Shown here piece after piece: positions 53,516-61,202 of a stretch of DNA of 64,000 nucleotides (positions are counted from its first letter, which is position 1; each line of letters opens with the position of its first letter). A program made the translations under genes and the position numbers. Below the pieces are notes generated by a model. That model ran no database searches, was not told the origin of the DNA, and saw nothing but the letters and a program-made list of their open reading frames with translations. The stretch covers positions 1,426,001 through 1,490,000 of the forward strand of contig AP024867.1 in NCBI GenBank assembly GCA_024346835.1. The letters run 5' to 3'. Source of the stretch: Vibrio comitans. GTDB lineage: Bacteria; Pseudomonadota; Gammaproteobacteria; Enterobacterales; Vibrionaceae.

Positions 53516-55663
53516 ATGTCAAACCGCAAAGGATTCAACAAAAGTCTTTTGGGCATTTTAGTTGCAACAGGAGCGACCTTCATCGCTCCTGAAACCAAAG
53601 CAGCTGCATTTGAAACCTGCCCAAGTAAAGCCTACTTGTTTCAAGCAAACCCGGTTCAGGTATACGGAGTAAACTTGGTCACTGGCCAGACAGCGCTGTT
53701 ACAAGGAGACACCGGACTTAACACTAACATCAACGCCGTTGGCTTTGACTTCGAGAGCCGATATATCTATGGCTACGACACAGGCAATAAACAAATTGTA
53801 CGCCTAGGTGATAACTTTCAAGCAGAAGTACTTAACACCGTAGGTTTGCCTACTGACCACACCTTTTATGTGGGTGATGTTTTCAATAATGTTTATTTTC
53901 TTTATCGTAAAGGCAAAGGCTTATTTAAGATTGATCTTGCACCTCTCGACGATGATCCAAGTACCTATCTTGTAGTAGAACAAATCAGTAACACAGCAAC
54001 TATCCAATTGACTGACTTTGCATTTCATCCCGGTGACGAATCGCTTTATGGTATTGATAACGGCAGTGGCATTCTTTATCGCTTTGACACATCAACGGGA
54101 GCAGCTACGGCTATAGGTGATACTGGTGTAACAGGCACCTTTGGAGCAGGTTATTTTGATGTGACCGGCAACTACTATGTATCACGTAATAACGATGGCA
54201 ATATCTATCGCGTGGATCTCTCTGATCCGGCAAAAATCGCAGAAGGTGATGTGCCAGCGGTGAAATTTGCTGACGGGCCTGCTTCTTCTCAAAATGACGG
54301 TGCACGCTGTGCCAACGCCCCGCTGATTGATGAAGACTCGATGATTGATTTTGGTGACGCTCCAGACAGTTACTTAACCACATTAATGAGCAACGGTCCT
54401 CGACATCAGCTTGATGGTGTCACCTATTTAGGCAATCAAGCACCCGACGGTGAACAAGATGGGCTTATCGCGCCATTAAGCGACGACACAACAGGCATTG
54501 CAGATGAATCTGGCGTTGGCTTTGTTACTGCCATTGAGCCGGGGTTAGACTCAATCGTGAGCGTCAATGCCTCTACACAAGGCTACCTGTCTGCATGGTT
54601 TGACTGGAACCAGGACGGCGACTTCGATGACGAAGGAGAAAAGGTTTTTTCAGATGTTCAACTCTCTGCAGGTCTAAACGCGTTGCCGTTTACCGTAGAT
54701 TACAACGCGGTAGATGGACGCACCTGGACGCGCTTTAGATTTAGTCAACAACAAGGGCTAGATTACTTTGGGGGCGCAACCTCAGGTGAGGTAGAAGATC
54801 ACCCTATCAATGTCTCAACTGCTGGAATCACAATTAGACATTTCCCAAGCGAAACCGGTTATGCCACCCTAGCCTATGAAGATAACTGGCCATATACAGC
54901 CGATTACGACATGAACGATGTAGTAATGCACTACAGAATCACAGAAGTACTGCGTGATAATCAGGTAGAGAAATCTTTAGTTCAGGGCCGCTTAGCCGCC
55001 GTTGGCGCTGATTATCACAATGGTTTTGCAGTGCGCTTACAAGGTATACAACAAAGCGATATAGATGCGCTATTAACCCGTCAATATCACAACGGTGTTT
55101 TGCTTGAAAATAACGGCTTAGAGCTCGACAGTAATGAAGCCATTTTCATTATAGAAAATGATCTTACAGACTATAAAACCAATACCTGTTCGTTCTTCAG
55201 AACTCAGATTGAATGTGTCGAAGACGAAAACTTTAGCTTTGAGCTGCATATTACTCTAGACAGCAACAGCGACCGTAGTAGCCTTATCGCTATGCCTTAT
55301 GACCCCTTCATCTTCGCGACACCTGGATACTACCACGGTGAAGGGCTGCCGTTTCAGCCAGGACGTCAATGGGAAGTTCACTTAGCCGATTATGCACCTA
55401 CCGAGAAATTTAATGGTGATGCCATGTATAACCTAGGAGTAGATGCAAGTAATCCAGAACAAGGCACTTACTTTAAAACCGACAACAATCTACCTTGGGC
55501 GCTATTAATGACCGAAGAATGGAGATGGCCTCTAGAGCGAACTGACCTAGTTCATGCCTACCCTGAGTTTGCAGAATATGCAGAATCAGGTGGTAAAGAA
55601 AAAACCACATGGCACAAGCGTAACCGCTCTAATCGCTCAAAAATTTACGACCTATCAAACTAA
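53516..55663 (+). CDS. Large secreted GEVED/LruC-domain protein, probable biofilm matrix protein
   Basis: A 715-residue protein. Signal peptide to about residue 29 (SLLGILVATGATFIAPETKAAA); residues about 30-265 are beta-propeller-like repeats of the DUF6923 kind (YIYGYDTGNKQIVRLGDN; LYGIDNGSGILYRFDTSTG); about 275-430 a GEVED-type domain starting IDFGDAPDSYLTTL and ending SGEVEDHPINV, with an EF-hand-like acidic loop DWNQDGDFDDEGE that may bind calcium; about 455-650 a LruC domain (NWPYTADYDMNDVVMHYRI). ATG 53516 follows agggaa. Its sigma-54 promoter and enhancer match those of the syp genes, so a role in the exopolysaccharide matrix is the best inference. Confidence 0.82.
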   Translation: MSNRKGFNKSLLGILVATGATFIAPETKAAAFETCPSKAYLFQANPVQVYGVNLVTGQTALLQGDTGLNTNINAVGFDFESRYIYGYDTGNKQIVRLGDNFQAEVLNTVGLPTDHTFYVGDVFNNVYFLYRKGKGLFKIDLAPLDDDPSTYLVVEQISNTATIQLTDFAFHPGDESLYGIDNGSGILYRFDTSTGAATAIGDTGVTGTFGAGYFDVTGNYYVSRNNDGNIYRVDLSDPAKIAEGDVPAVKFADGPASSQNDGARCANAPLIDEDSMIDFGDAPDSYLTTLMSNGPRHQLDGVTYLGNQAPDGEQDGLIAPLSDDTTGIADESGVGFVTAIEPGLDSIVSVNASTQGYLSAWFDWNQDGDFDDEGEKVFSDVQLSAGLNALPFTVDYNAVDGRTWTRFRFSQQQGLDYFGGATSGEVEDHPINVSTAGITIRHFPSETGYATLAYEDNWPYTADYDMNDVVMHYRITEVLRDNQVEKSLVQGRLAAVGADYHNGFAVRLQGIQQSDIDALLTRQYHNGVLLENNGLELDSNEAIFIIENDLTDYKTNTCSFFRTQIECVEDENFSFELHITLDSNSDRSSLIAMPYDPFIFATPGYYHGEGLPFQPGRQWEVHLADYAPTEKFNGDAMYNLGVDASNPEQGTYFKTDNNLPWALLMTEEWRWPLERTDLVHAYPEFAEYAESGGKEKTTWHKRNRSNRSKIYDLSN

Positions 55664-55687
55664 GCTAGGACTATAGAGGATTTCATT

Positions 55688-56182
55688 ATGAATACATTGA
55701 CTAAAACAACATCCATTCTAGCGGTTTTGATGCTGACAGCGTGTGGAGGAGGAGGTGGTGGCTCTGACTCATCATCAGGTGCAGCGCAAGTTGACGAACC
55801 CGTCGTGAGCTCTGACACTGCAGAAGCAGAAGGCTCATCAAGTCCACAAGTACCGCTTCGCTCAATGCAAGATTTAGCCGTTCCAGATGACTTCGACTAC
55901 AATCCAACACAGTCTGTCGATGTCCTAGTGGATATCAGCGGTGTTAGCACTGAACGTGCCTATATATCCTTATATAGCGAATACAACGAAAGCAATGATG
56001 GGACACTTACACCAGACTACGCTTATCGCATTGCTAACGGCGCACTTAATAACGGTACGGGCGATTTGACCATCACCTACGCTAAGGAGTACACAAGTTT
56101 GCTCGCCGAAATTTGGTTTTACGACGGTACAGCGCCCATTCAACAAATCATTACTAGAGATAACAGCGACATCGTTTATTAA
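55688..56182 (+). CDS. Lipoprotein co-transcribed with the matrix-protein gene
   Basis: A 164-residue lipoprotein: signal peptide and lipobox LMLTAC (Cys near 19) followed by a glycine/serine linker (CGGGGGGSDSSSG), then an acidic stretch, then a small beta domain (residues about 75-164, DVLVDISGVSTERAYISLYSEYNE...). It begins 24 bp after the large secreted protein and ends at a strong terminator, so the two form one transcript. It could anchor or export that protein at the outer membrane. No family is recognised. Confidence 0.75.
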   Translation: MNTLTKTTSILAVLMLTACGGGGGGSDSSSGAAQVDEPVVSSDTAEAEGSSSPQVPLRSMQDLAVPDDFDYNPTQSVDVLVDISGVSTERAYISLYSEYNESNDGTLTPDYAYRIANGALNNGTGDLTITYAKEYTSLLAEIWFYDGTAPIQQIITRDNSDIVY

Positions 56183-56207
56183 TAGCTAATCGTGAATACA
56201 CTACAAC

Positions 56208-56236
56208 AATGCCACCGTTAATGGTGGCATTTTTTA
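56208..56236 (+). terminator. Terminator after the lipoprotein gene
   Basis: aatgccacc (56208-56216) pairs perfectly with ggtggcatt (56223-56231), followed by T residues. Confidence 0.9.
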
Positions 56237-56462
56237 TGCGCTTTTTTAGACAGCAAGTGAAAGAAAATGCCATCTCTCCTTTGATTCCAATGTGTTTGAG
56301 AAATAATCTAACCCTAAAGGGAGGCTTAGACTTACTCACACCATTGAACAGGACATTAAATAAATCATCAGCCTTGTTAGTCACAAATAACCTATTCTTT
56401 ATACTCCTTTAGCACTCTGGCTATGCATCATGCTTTAATGCCCCCCAAAAAAGGCGAAGAAT

Positions 56463-57938
56463 GTGAAACAGGATAAAGCGGAAACCGAGCACGTTGAGCA
56501 TTACTTAACCCGTATTGGTAAATCGCTGGATAAGTATTTACGCTTTGAACATCAAGACGCATTGTGCCCATCAGCAACTTGGCAACAAGAACTATCAGAG
56601 ACTGTTCCACAAAAAGGACTAGGAATTGATCCTGTAATAGAACTGCTCAATCATACCGTTATTCCAAATGGCTCTGCCATTGTTAAGCCGGGATTTACTT
56701 CCTATATCACCACTGGCGCAACCACAATTGCAACCGTAGCGAGCACCGCAGCCTCTGTTGCCTCTCCTCAACGATACACTCGTACGGCGTTTAATTACCT
56801 TGAAGAGCTCTCGTTAGATTGGCTGGCGGATATGTTGCAACTCAATAATATGAAAGGTGTTTACAGTAGTGGTGGATCCGTTGCTAATCTAATTGCCTTG
56901 GGAGGAGCCCGTCAGTTTACATTTGAAAAATTAGGCATCGATGTCGCAGCAGAGGGCGTAAATAAGCCGGTGAGAGTTTACGCTAGCGAAGAATGTCATC
57001 ACACAATACAACGCTCTATGGGTGTACTAGGCCTAGCCCGAAAATCCGTGGTGTCAATTGACGTTGATTCGCAAGGCCGCATACAAATCAGTGATCTCGA
57101 GGAAAAGCTAAATAAAGATATCTCACAAGGAAAACTGCCCATGGCCATTATAGTCAGCGCCGGAACAACGAATAGAGGGGTTATAGATCCTTTGTTTGCG
57201 ATGGGCACGCTAGCTAAAAGACACAATATTTGGTTTCATGTTGACGGTGCCTATGGCCTGCCAGGTATCTTAGATGAGAGACTAAAAGAATCATATAAAG
57301 GGTTAGAACTTGCACACTCGGTAATCACTGACCCGCACAAATGGCTTGGAGCATCGGTAGGTATCGCTGCAACCTTCGTTAGAGATAGAGAATTATTAGC
57401 TCGTGCATTTACTCAAGAACCTGCCGATTATTTGGAAGGCACCGTTGAGGCCAGTCAACACGATCACTCAACTCAATCTCAGCAATTAAAACACTCTCTG
57501 GATAGCTTTGGCATTCCCTTTTTTGACTACAGCGTAGAACTGAGCGCACCGTGTCGTGGCGTTGTGGTTTGGGCGATGATTAAAGAAATTGGGGTACAAG
57601 GAATGCGAGAGCGCATTATGCGCCACAATGATATGGCAAATGAAACGGCTAACCTTGTTAGTCAGCATGCGCAGCTAGAATTACTTGGAAATCCAGAGTT
57701 ATCTATTTGCTGCTTTCGGTTTAACGATCCCAAAGTAAAGGACCTGAATACATTTAACCAACAACTTCATCGACAACTGATACGCGAAAATAACTATCTG
57801 CCCAGCACCACCAAGGTCAATGGCAACCTCGCCATCAGACCTTGTTATATAGGTGCAAGAACGGAATTTAAGCATGTTCAAGGTTTAATCAACTCGGTTG
57901 TTAAAATTGGTCGTGTTTTATTAGAAACCGAAGCTTAA
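56463..57938 (+). CDS. PLP-dependent decarboxylase (group II, glutamate/aromatic type)
   Basis: A 491-residue PLP enzyme of the group II decarboxylase family: GVYSSGGSVANLIALGGARQ (substrate/PLP region), YASEECHHTIQRSMGVLGL, VSAGTTNRGVIDPL, WFHVDGAYGLP, and the Lys motif SVITDPHKWLGASVG. Members decarboxylate glutamate, aspartate, diaminobutyrate or aromatic amino acids; the sequence does not decide. Start GTG 56463 has a gaag-type ribosome site. It starts 227 bp after the lipoprotein terminator, so it has its own promoter. Its end overlaps the convergent gene by 4 bp. Confidence 0.85.
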   Translation: MKQDKAETEHVEHYLTRIGKSLDKYLRFEHQDALCPSATWQQELSETVPQKGLGIDPVIELLNHTVIPNGSAIVKPGFTSYITTGATTIATVASTAASVASPQRYTRTAFNYLEELSLDWLADMLQLNNMKGVYSSGGSVANLIALGGARQFTFEKLGIDVAAEGVNKPVRVYASEECHHTIQRSMGVLGLARKSVVSIDVDSQGRIQISDLEEKLNKDISQGKLPMAIIVSAGTTNRGVIDPLFAMGTLAKRHNIWFHVDGAYGLPGILDERLKESYKGLELAHSVITDPHKWLGASVGIAATFVRDRELLARAFTQEPADYLEGTVEASQHDHSTQSQQLKHSLDSFGIPFFDYSVELSAPCRGVVVWAMIKEIGVQGMRERIMRHNDMANETANLVSQHAQLELLGNPELSICCFRFNDPKVKDLNTFNQQLHRQLIRENNYLPSTTKVNGNLAIRPCYIGARTEFKHVQGLINSVVKIGRVLLETEA

Positions 57939-58783
57939 TTAGCCGACTCGGTGAGTGCTCTTTGATGTTCAGCAATGACTTTGATTCTTTCTACAATATC
58001 TTCGAAGTGCTTTTTATCCGCATTAGAATAAAAGACAATGGCCCCGTCTTGAATAGTCCACCCATCTCGATTCTGATCTAGCATTTCAATGATACTTTTC
58101 ACTTCTTGAAGAGCCGAAAGCTCGGCTTTCCACATTTCATTTTGCTGCTTCGAATGGAGAATCTGCGAATCGATATAATTATCTTCCATATGAGCACTGG
58201 CTTCATTGTCATACAGTTGCTGCTCTAACTCATGGACCTGCTGCTGGGTTTGCAATAAATGATTCAATATGGCTGATTTAGTGTCTTTGATAATGGCGTA
58301 GCTTTCCACTAAATCTGTATCGTTTTGAAGTCGAGAAATATCCAAAATCGAATACCAACCTGACTCCATCACCGCCTGTTGGTAGCTCTGATTGAGGTCT
58401 GTAGGTTGCGGTAAGGTGATTGGGTCTTGATTTTGCTGAATCTGTGACGGCGCGACAACGATAGAGATGCTGGGCTCTTGATATTGTTGTTGGGATACGG
58501 AGTGTGAACCAATAAAACGGCCGATACCTAGAGCCGCAATAATAATCACTAAGGACCATATTGCTCTAACCGTACGACGAGCACTGGTAAAGAAAATCAG
58601 CAATAAACCCCAGCAAAATAAAATGCTAGCGAGCCATTGCCAACTATTGGCAAAAAACGACGCGTGTGTCAGTGGCGCCGAATACCCTTGATAGGTAGAC
58701 AAAGACGTAACCAGTGCTAATCCGAATAGGAAATACACTAGACTACCTGAAAGCGATGTCGCTCCCAGAATTCGTTTTCTCAT
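57935..58783 (-). CDS. Membrane protein with long coiled coil, unknown function
   Basis: A 282-residue protein with three N-terminal hydrophobic segments (SGSLVYFLFGLALVTSL, WLASILFCWGLLLIFF, AIWSLVIIIAALGIGRFIG; residues about 10-90), a Gln/Pro-rich linker, and a helical C-terminal part (about 140-275, HLLQTQQQVHELEQQLYDNEASAHMEDN) predicted to be coiled coil. It has a good ribosome site (aagga) and is monocistronic. Its stop overlaps the decarboxylase's stop, which points to mutual interference rather than shared function. No family is recognised. Confidence 0.7.
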   Translation of the reverse strand: MRKRILGATSLSGSLVYFLFGLALVTSLSTYQGYSAPLTHASFFANSWQWLASILFCWGLLLIFFTSARRTVRAIWSLVIIIAALGIGRFIGSHSVSQQQYQEPSISIVVAPSQIQQNQDPITLPQPTDLNQSYQQAVMESGWYSILDISRLQNDTDLVESYAIIKDTKSAILNHLLQTQQQVHELEQQLYDNEASAHMEDNYIDSQILHSKQQNEMWKAELSALQEVKSIIEMLDQNRDGWTIQDGAIVFYSNADKKHFEDIVERIKVIAEHQRALTESAN

Positions 58784-59001
58784 ATTTAGCTTTCCTTGCT
58801 AAAGCGTAACTGCGCTATTCGAGGTTTCTTCCTGAAACTCTCATTACAGCTTTCAGTTATAACAATAGATCGAGTTAGGATCATTTGCACCATTTGGAAG
58901 CGAATTTACTACCTCGCTCACAACAACCATTCTAAATTGTGCAACTCTTATAAGCTCCATTTCATAAGCGCTCCTACCCCAACCAATCGTTTGAAGTATT
59001 T

Positions 59002-59760
59002 TTATTCGAACCAACTCAGTTGTGAATGTAGGCTTGTTACGCTGCCTACTACAATCAGAGACGGACTTTCTGCATCTTGAGCTATTGCCGATAACTGAGA
59101 AAGTGTTCCAGTTAACACTCGCTGCTGAGGTGTGGTACCACGCTCAATGATTGCAATAGAAGTGTCTTCCGATAAACCGGCAGTTATTAGCTTATCTTGA
59201 ATATTACCGCTTTCTTTTAGGCCCATATAGAACACTAATGTTGTATTTCCCTTGGATAAGCTCGCCCAATCGATATCCATGCCTTCTTTTTTAAGATGAC
59301 CGGTAATAAAGTGAACGCTTTGCGCATGATCTCTATGGGTTAATGGGATCCCGGCATAAGCGGTGCAACCTGCAGCTGCAGTAATACCCGGTACCACCTC
59401 AAATGGGATCTGCTCTAGAGCCAATTTCTCTAGTTCTTCACCACCACGACCAAAGATAAACGGGTCGCCACCTTTAAGGCGAACAACATGTTTATCTTGC
59501 TGCGCTTTTTCAACCAATACTTGATTGATCTGATCTTGCGGTACGCAGTGATGATTTAGACGCTTACCTACGTAAATAAGTTCCGCATCAGAGTTAACGA
59601 GTTCCATGATTTCAGGTGATACCAAACGGTCATACACAATCACTTCTGCTTTTTGGATCAGACGTAATGCCTTCACAGTCAAAAGATCGGGATCACCTGG
59701 GCCAGCTCCGACCAAAGAAACAAATCCACCTTGATTTGAAGAGATTGATTTAGACGTCAT
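59002..59760 (-). CDS. cobA: Uroporphyrinogen-III C-methyltransferase
   Basis: A 252-residue SUMT: VSLVGAGPGDPDLLTVKALRLIQKAEVIVYDRLVSPEIM, VRLKGGDPFIFGRGGEEL, and VPGITAAAGCTAYAGIPLTHRDHAQSV. It makes precorrin-2 by two SAM methylations, the entry to siroheme. Siroheme is the NirB cofactor, so it belongs in this operon. ATG 59760 has agagag upstream; a frame extension to 59811 is open. It has no CysG oxidase/ferrochelatase domain, so that activity must be elsewhere. Confidence 0.93.
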   Translation of the reverse strand: MTSKSISSNQGGFVSLVGAGPGDPDLLTVKALRLIQKAEVIVYDRLVSPEIMELVNSDAELIYVGKRLNHHCVPQDQINQVLVEKAQQDKHVVRLKGGDPFIFGRGGEELEKLALEQIPFEVVPGITAAAGCTAYAGIPLTHRDHAQSVHFITGHLKKEGMDIDWASLSKGNTTLVFYMGLKESGNIQDKLITAGLSEDTSIAIIERGTTPQQRVLTGTLSQLSAIAQDAESPSLIVVGSVTSLHSQLSWFE

Positions 59761-59898
59761 AGAAAGCTCTCTAATGCAAAGTGCCTTAGAACTCTCGTTC
59801 CAAAGCGACACAATTATTTATAAGAAGTGACCAACAACGAAGCTATCGACCACTTGTTATAAACAATTGCCCCACCAAAGGTAGGGCAATGTTTGAAA

Positions 59899-60744
59899 TT
59901 AACGCTGCATTGCTAGCTCAGCTTCTACTTTCTTTTCAGCATCAATTGCTGGAGCAGTTTTAGCGTGAGTTAAGTACAGCGGAATACACGTAAATAGCAG
60001 ACCACCAACGATGTTACCAAGGATGGTTGGGATTAGGTTAAAGTTCAACCAAGTCGCAATACCAAAGTCAGCACCTAGCATCATACCTAGTGGGAACAGG
60101 AACATGTTTACTACTGTGTGCTCAAATACCAAAGCAAAGAAGATGAAAATCGGTAGCCACATCGCCGCAATCTTGCCAGCAACGGTACGTGCTGTCATGT
60201 TACCGATTACGCCCAGACAAACCATAAGGTTACAGAAGATACCGCGCACAAAACACGTAATCCATCCGTCCATACCCATGTTCTCAAAGCCAACAGTACG
60301 AGCCGTTGAAACTGCAATGAACTTCTGTACTACTGCGTTTGGATCTAGAGAGAAGTTACCTGTCAGTGAAACGGCAATTAGAAAAGCGACAATCAAAGAA
60401 CCAATTAGGTTACCAAGACCAACAAGGCCCCAACAACGCATAATACGACCCCAAGTGATGCCTTTACGGTTTTCAAATTTTGCTAGAGGCGCTAGACCAA
60501 ATACACCAGTCACAAGGTCGTAACCCATTAGACTCAAGATGCAGAAGCCTACTGGGAACACAAGTGCGCCCACAATGCCCACGCCAGTTTGAACAATTGT
60601 AGTAATTGCTACCACTACAGCTAGAGACAGGATGATACCCGCCATGGTGCCACGGAGAAGAAGATCTCGCGTGCTTGTTTTCACCTTGGCTTCACCAACG
60701 TCTACCATCGTTTGCACAAATTCTGCAGGTTTTAGATCATTCAT
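59899..60744 (-). CDS. nirC: Formate/nitrite transporter family (NirC-like)
   Basis: A 281-residue membrane protein with six hydrophobic segments of the FNT family: LRGTMAGIILSLAVVVAITTIVQTG, LVTGVFGLAPLAKF, and VCLGVIGNMTARTVAGKIAAMWLPIFIFFALVFEHTVVNMFLFPLGMMLGADFG. It would move nitrite across the inner membrane. It lies between nirD and cobA on the same strand. ATG 60744 follows gga; ATG 60756 is also in frame but has no ribosome site. Confidence 0.9.
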   Translation of the reverse strand: MNDLKPAEFVQTMVDVGEAKVKTSTRDLLLRGTMAGIILSLAVVVAITTIVQTGVGIVGALVFPVGFCILSLMGYDLVTGVFGLAPLAKFENRKGITWGRIMRCWGLVGLGNLIGSLIVAFLIAVSLTGNFSLDPNAVVQKFIAVSTARTVGFENMGMDGWITCFVRGIFCNLMVCLGVIGNMTARTVAGKIAAMWLPIFIFFALVFEHTVVNMFLFPLGMMLGADFGIATWLNFNLIPTILGNIVGGLLFTCIPLYLTHAKTAPAIDAEKKVEAELAMQR

Positions 60745-60866
60745 TTTGCTATCCATATAAAAGTTAAAGTTTAAAGTTGAAATTGAATAGTCAAAGGCTC
60801 CCTGCCCTTGCTCTTACTTCTTTATACAAAGAACGAAAACAAGGAACCCTTTCGCTATTAAATCTC

Positions 60867-61190
60867 TTATGCAGAAACTTCTACGGCACCTTTAACTACG
60901 CGTGCTTTGAAAGATTTAACGTTAAAACGTTCATCTTCCATGCAAACACCCGTGCTTAAGTTGAAGCGTTGTTTCTTCAATGGACTAGCAACCCATAGCT
61001 CGTCTTTGTGCTCAACAATCAAACCACGTGACAACACGTTAGATTGAGCAAATGGATCCGTGTTTGAGATAGCAAATACTTTCTCATCTGCCGAAGGTCG
61101 GAATAGCGCAACCTGCTGACCAGCAACTAGCGCACATACACCAGTTCCCGGTACGATATCGTCAATCTTACAAACTTTTTCAAAACTCAT
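60867..61190 (-). CDS. nirD: Nitrite reductase [NAD(P)H] small subunit
   Basis: A 107-residue NirD: a Rieske-like fold without the 2Cys-2His iron-sulfur ligands, as usual for NirD (ALVAGQQVALFRPSADEKVFAISNTDPFAQSNVLSRGLI, SPLKKQRFNLSTGVCMED). It forms part of cytoplasmic nitrite reductase with NirB. The start has gagg upstream. It starts 12 bp after nirB. Confidence 0.94.
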   Translation of the reverse strand: MSFEKVCKIDDIVPGTGVCALVAGQQVALFRPSADEKVFAISNTDPFAQSNVLSRGLIVEHKDELWVASPLKKQRFNLSTGVCMEDERFNVKSFKARVVKGAVEVSA

Positions 61191-61202
61191 GATTACGTCC
61201 TC

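Noticed and set aside
60011..60523. A 170-residue plus-strand frame opposite nirC
   Set aside because: Antisense to a well-supported transporter; proline/arginine-rich composition, no ribosome site.
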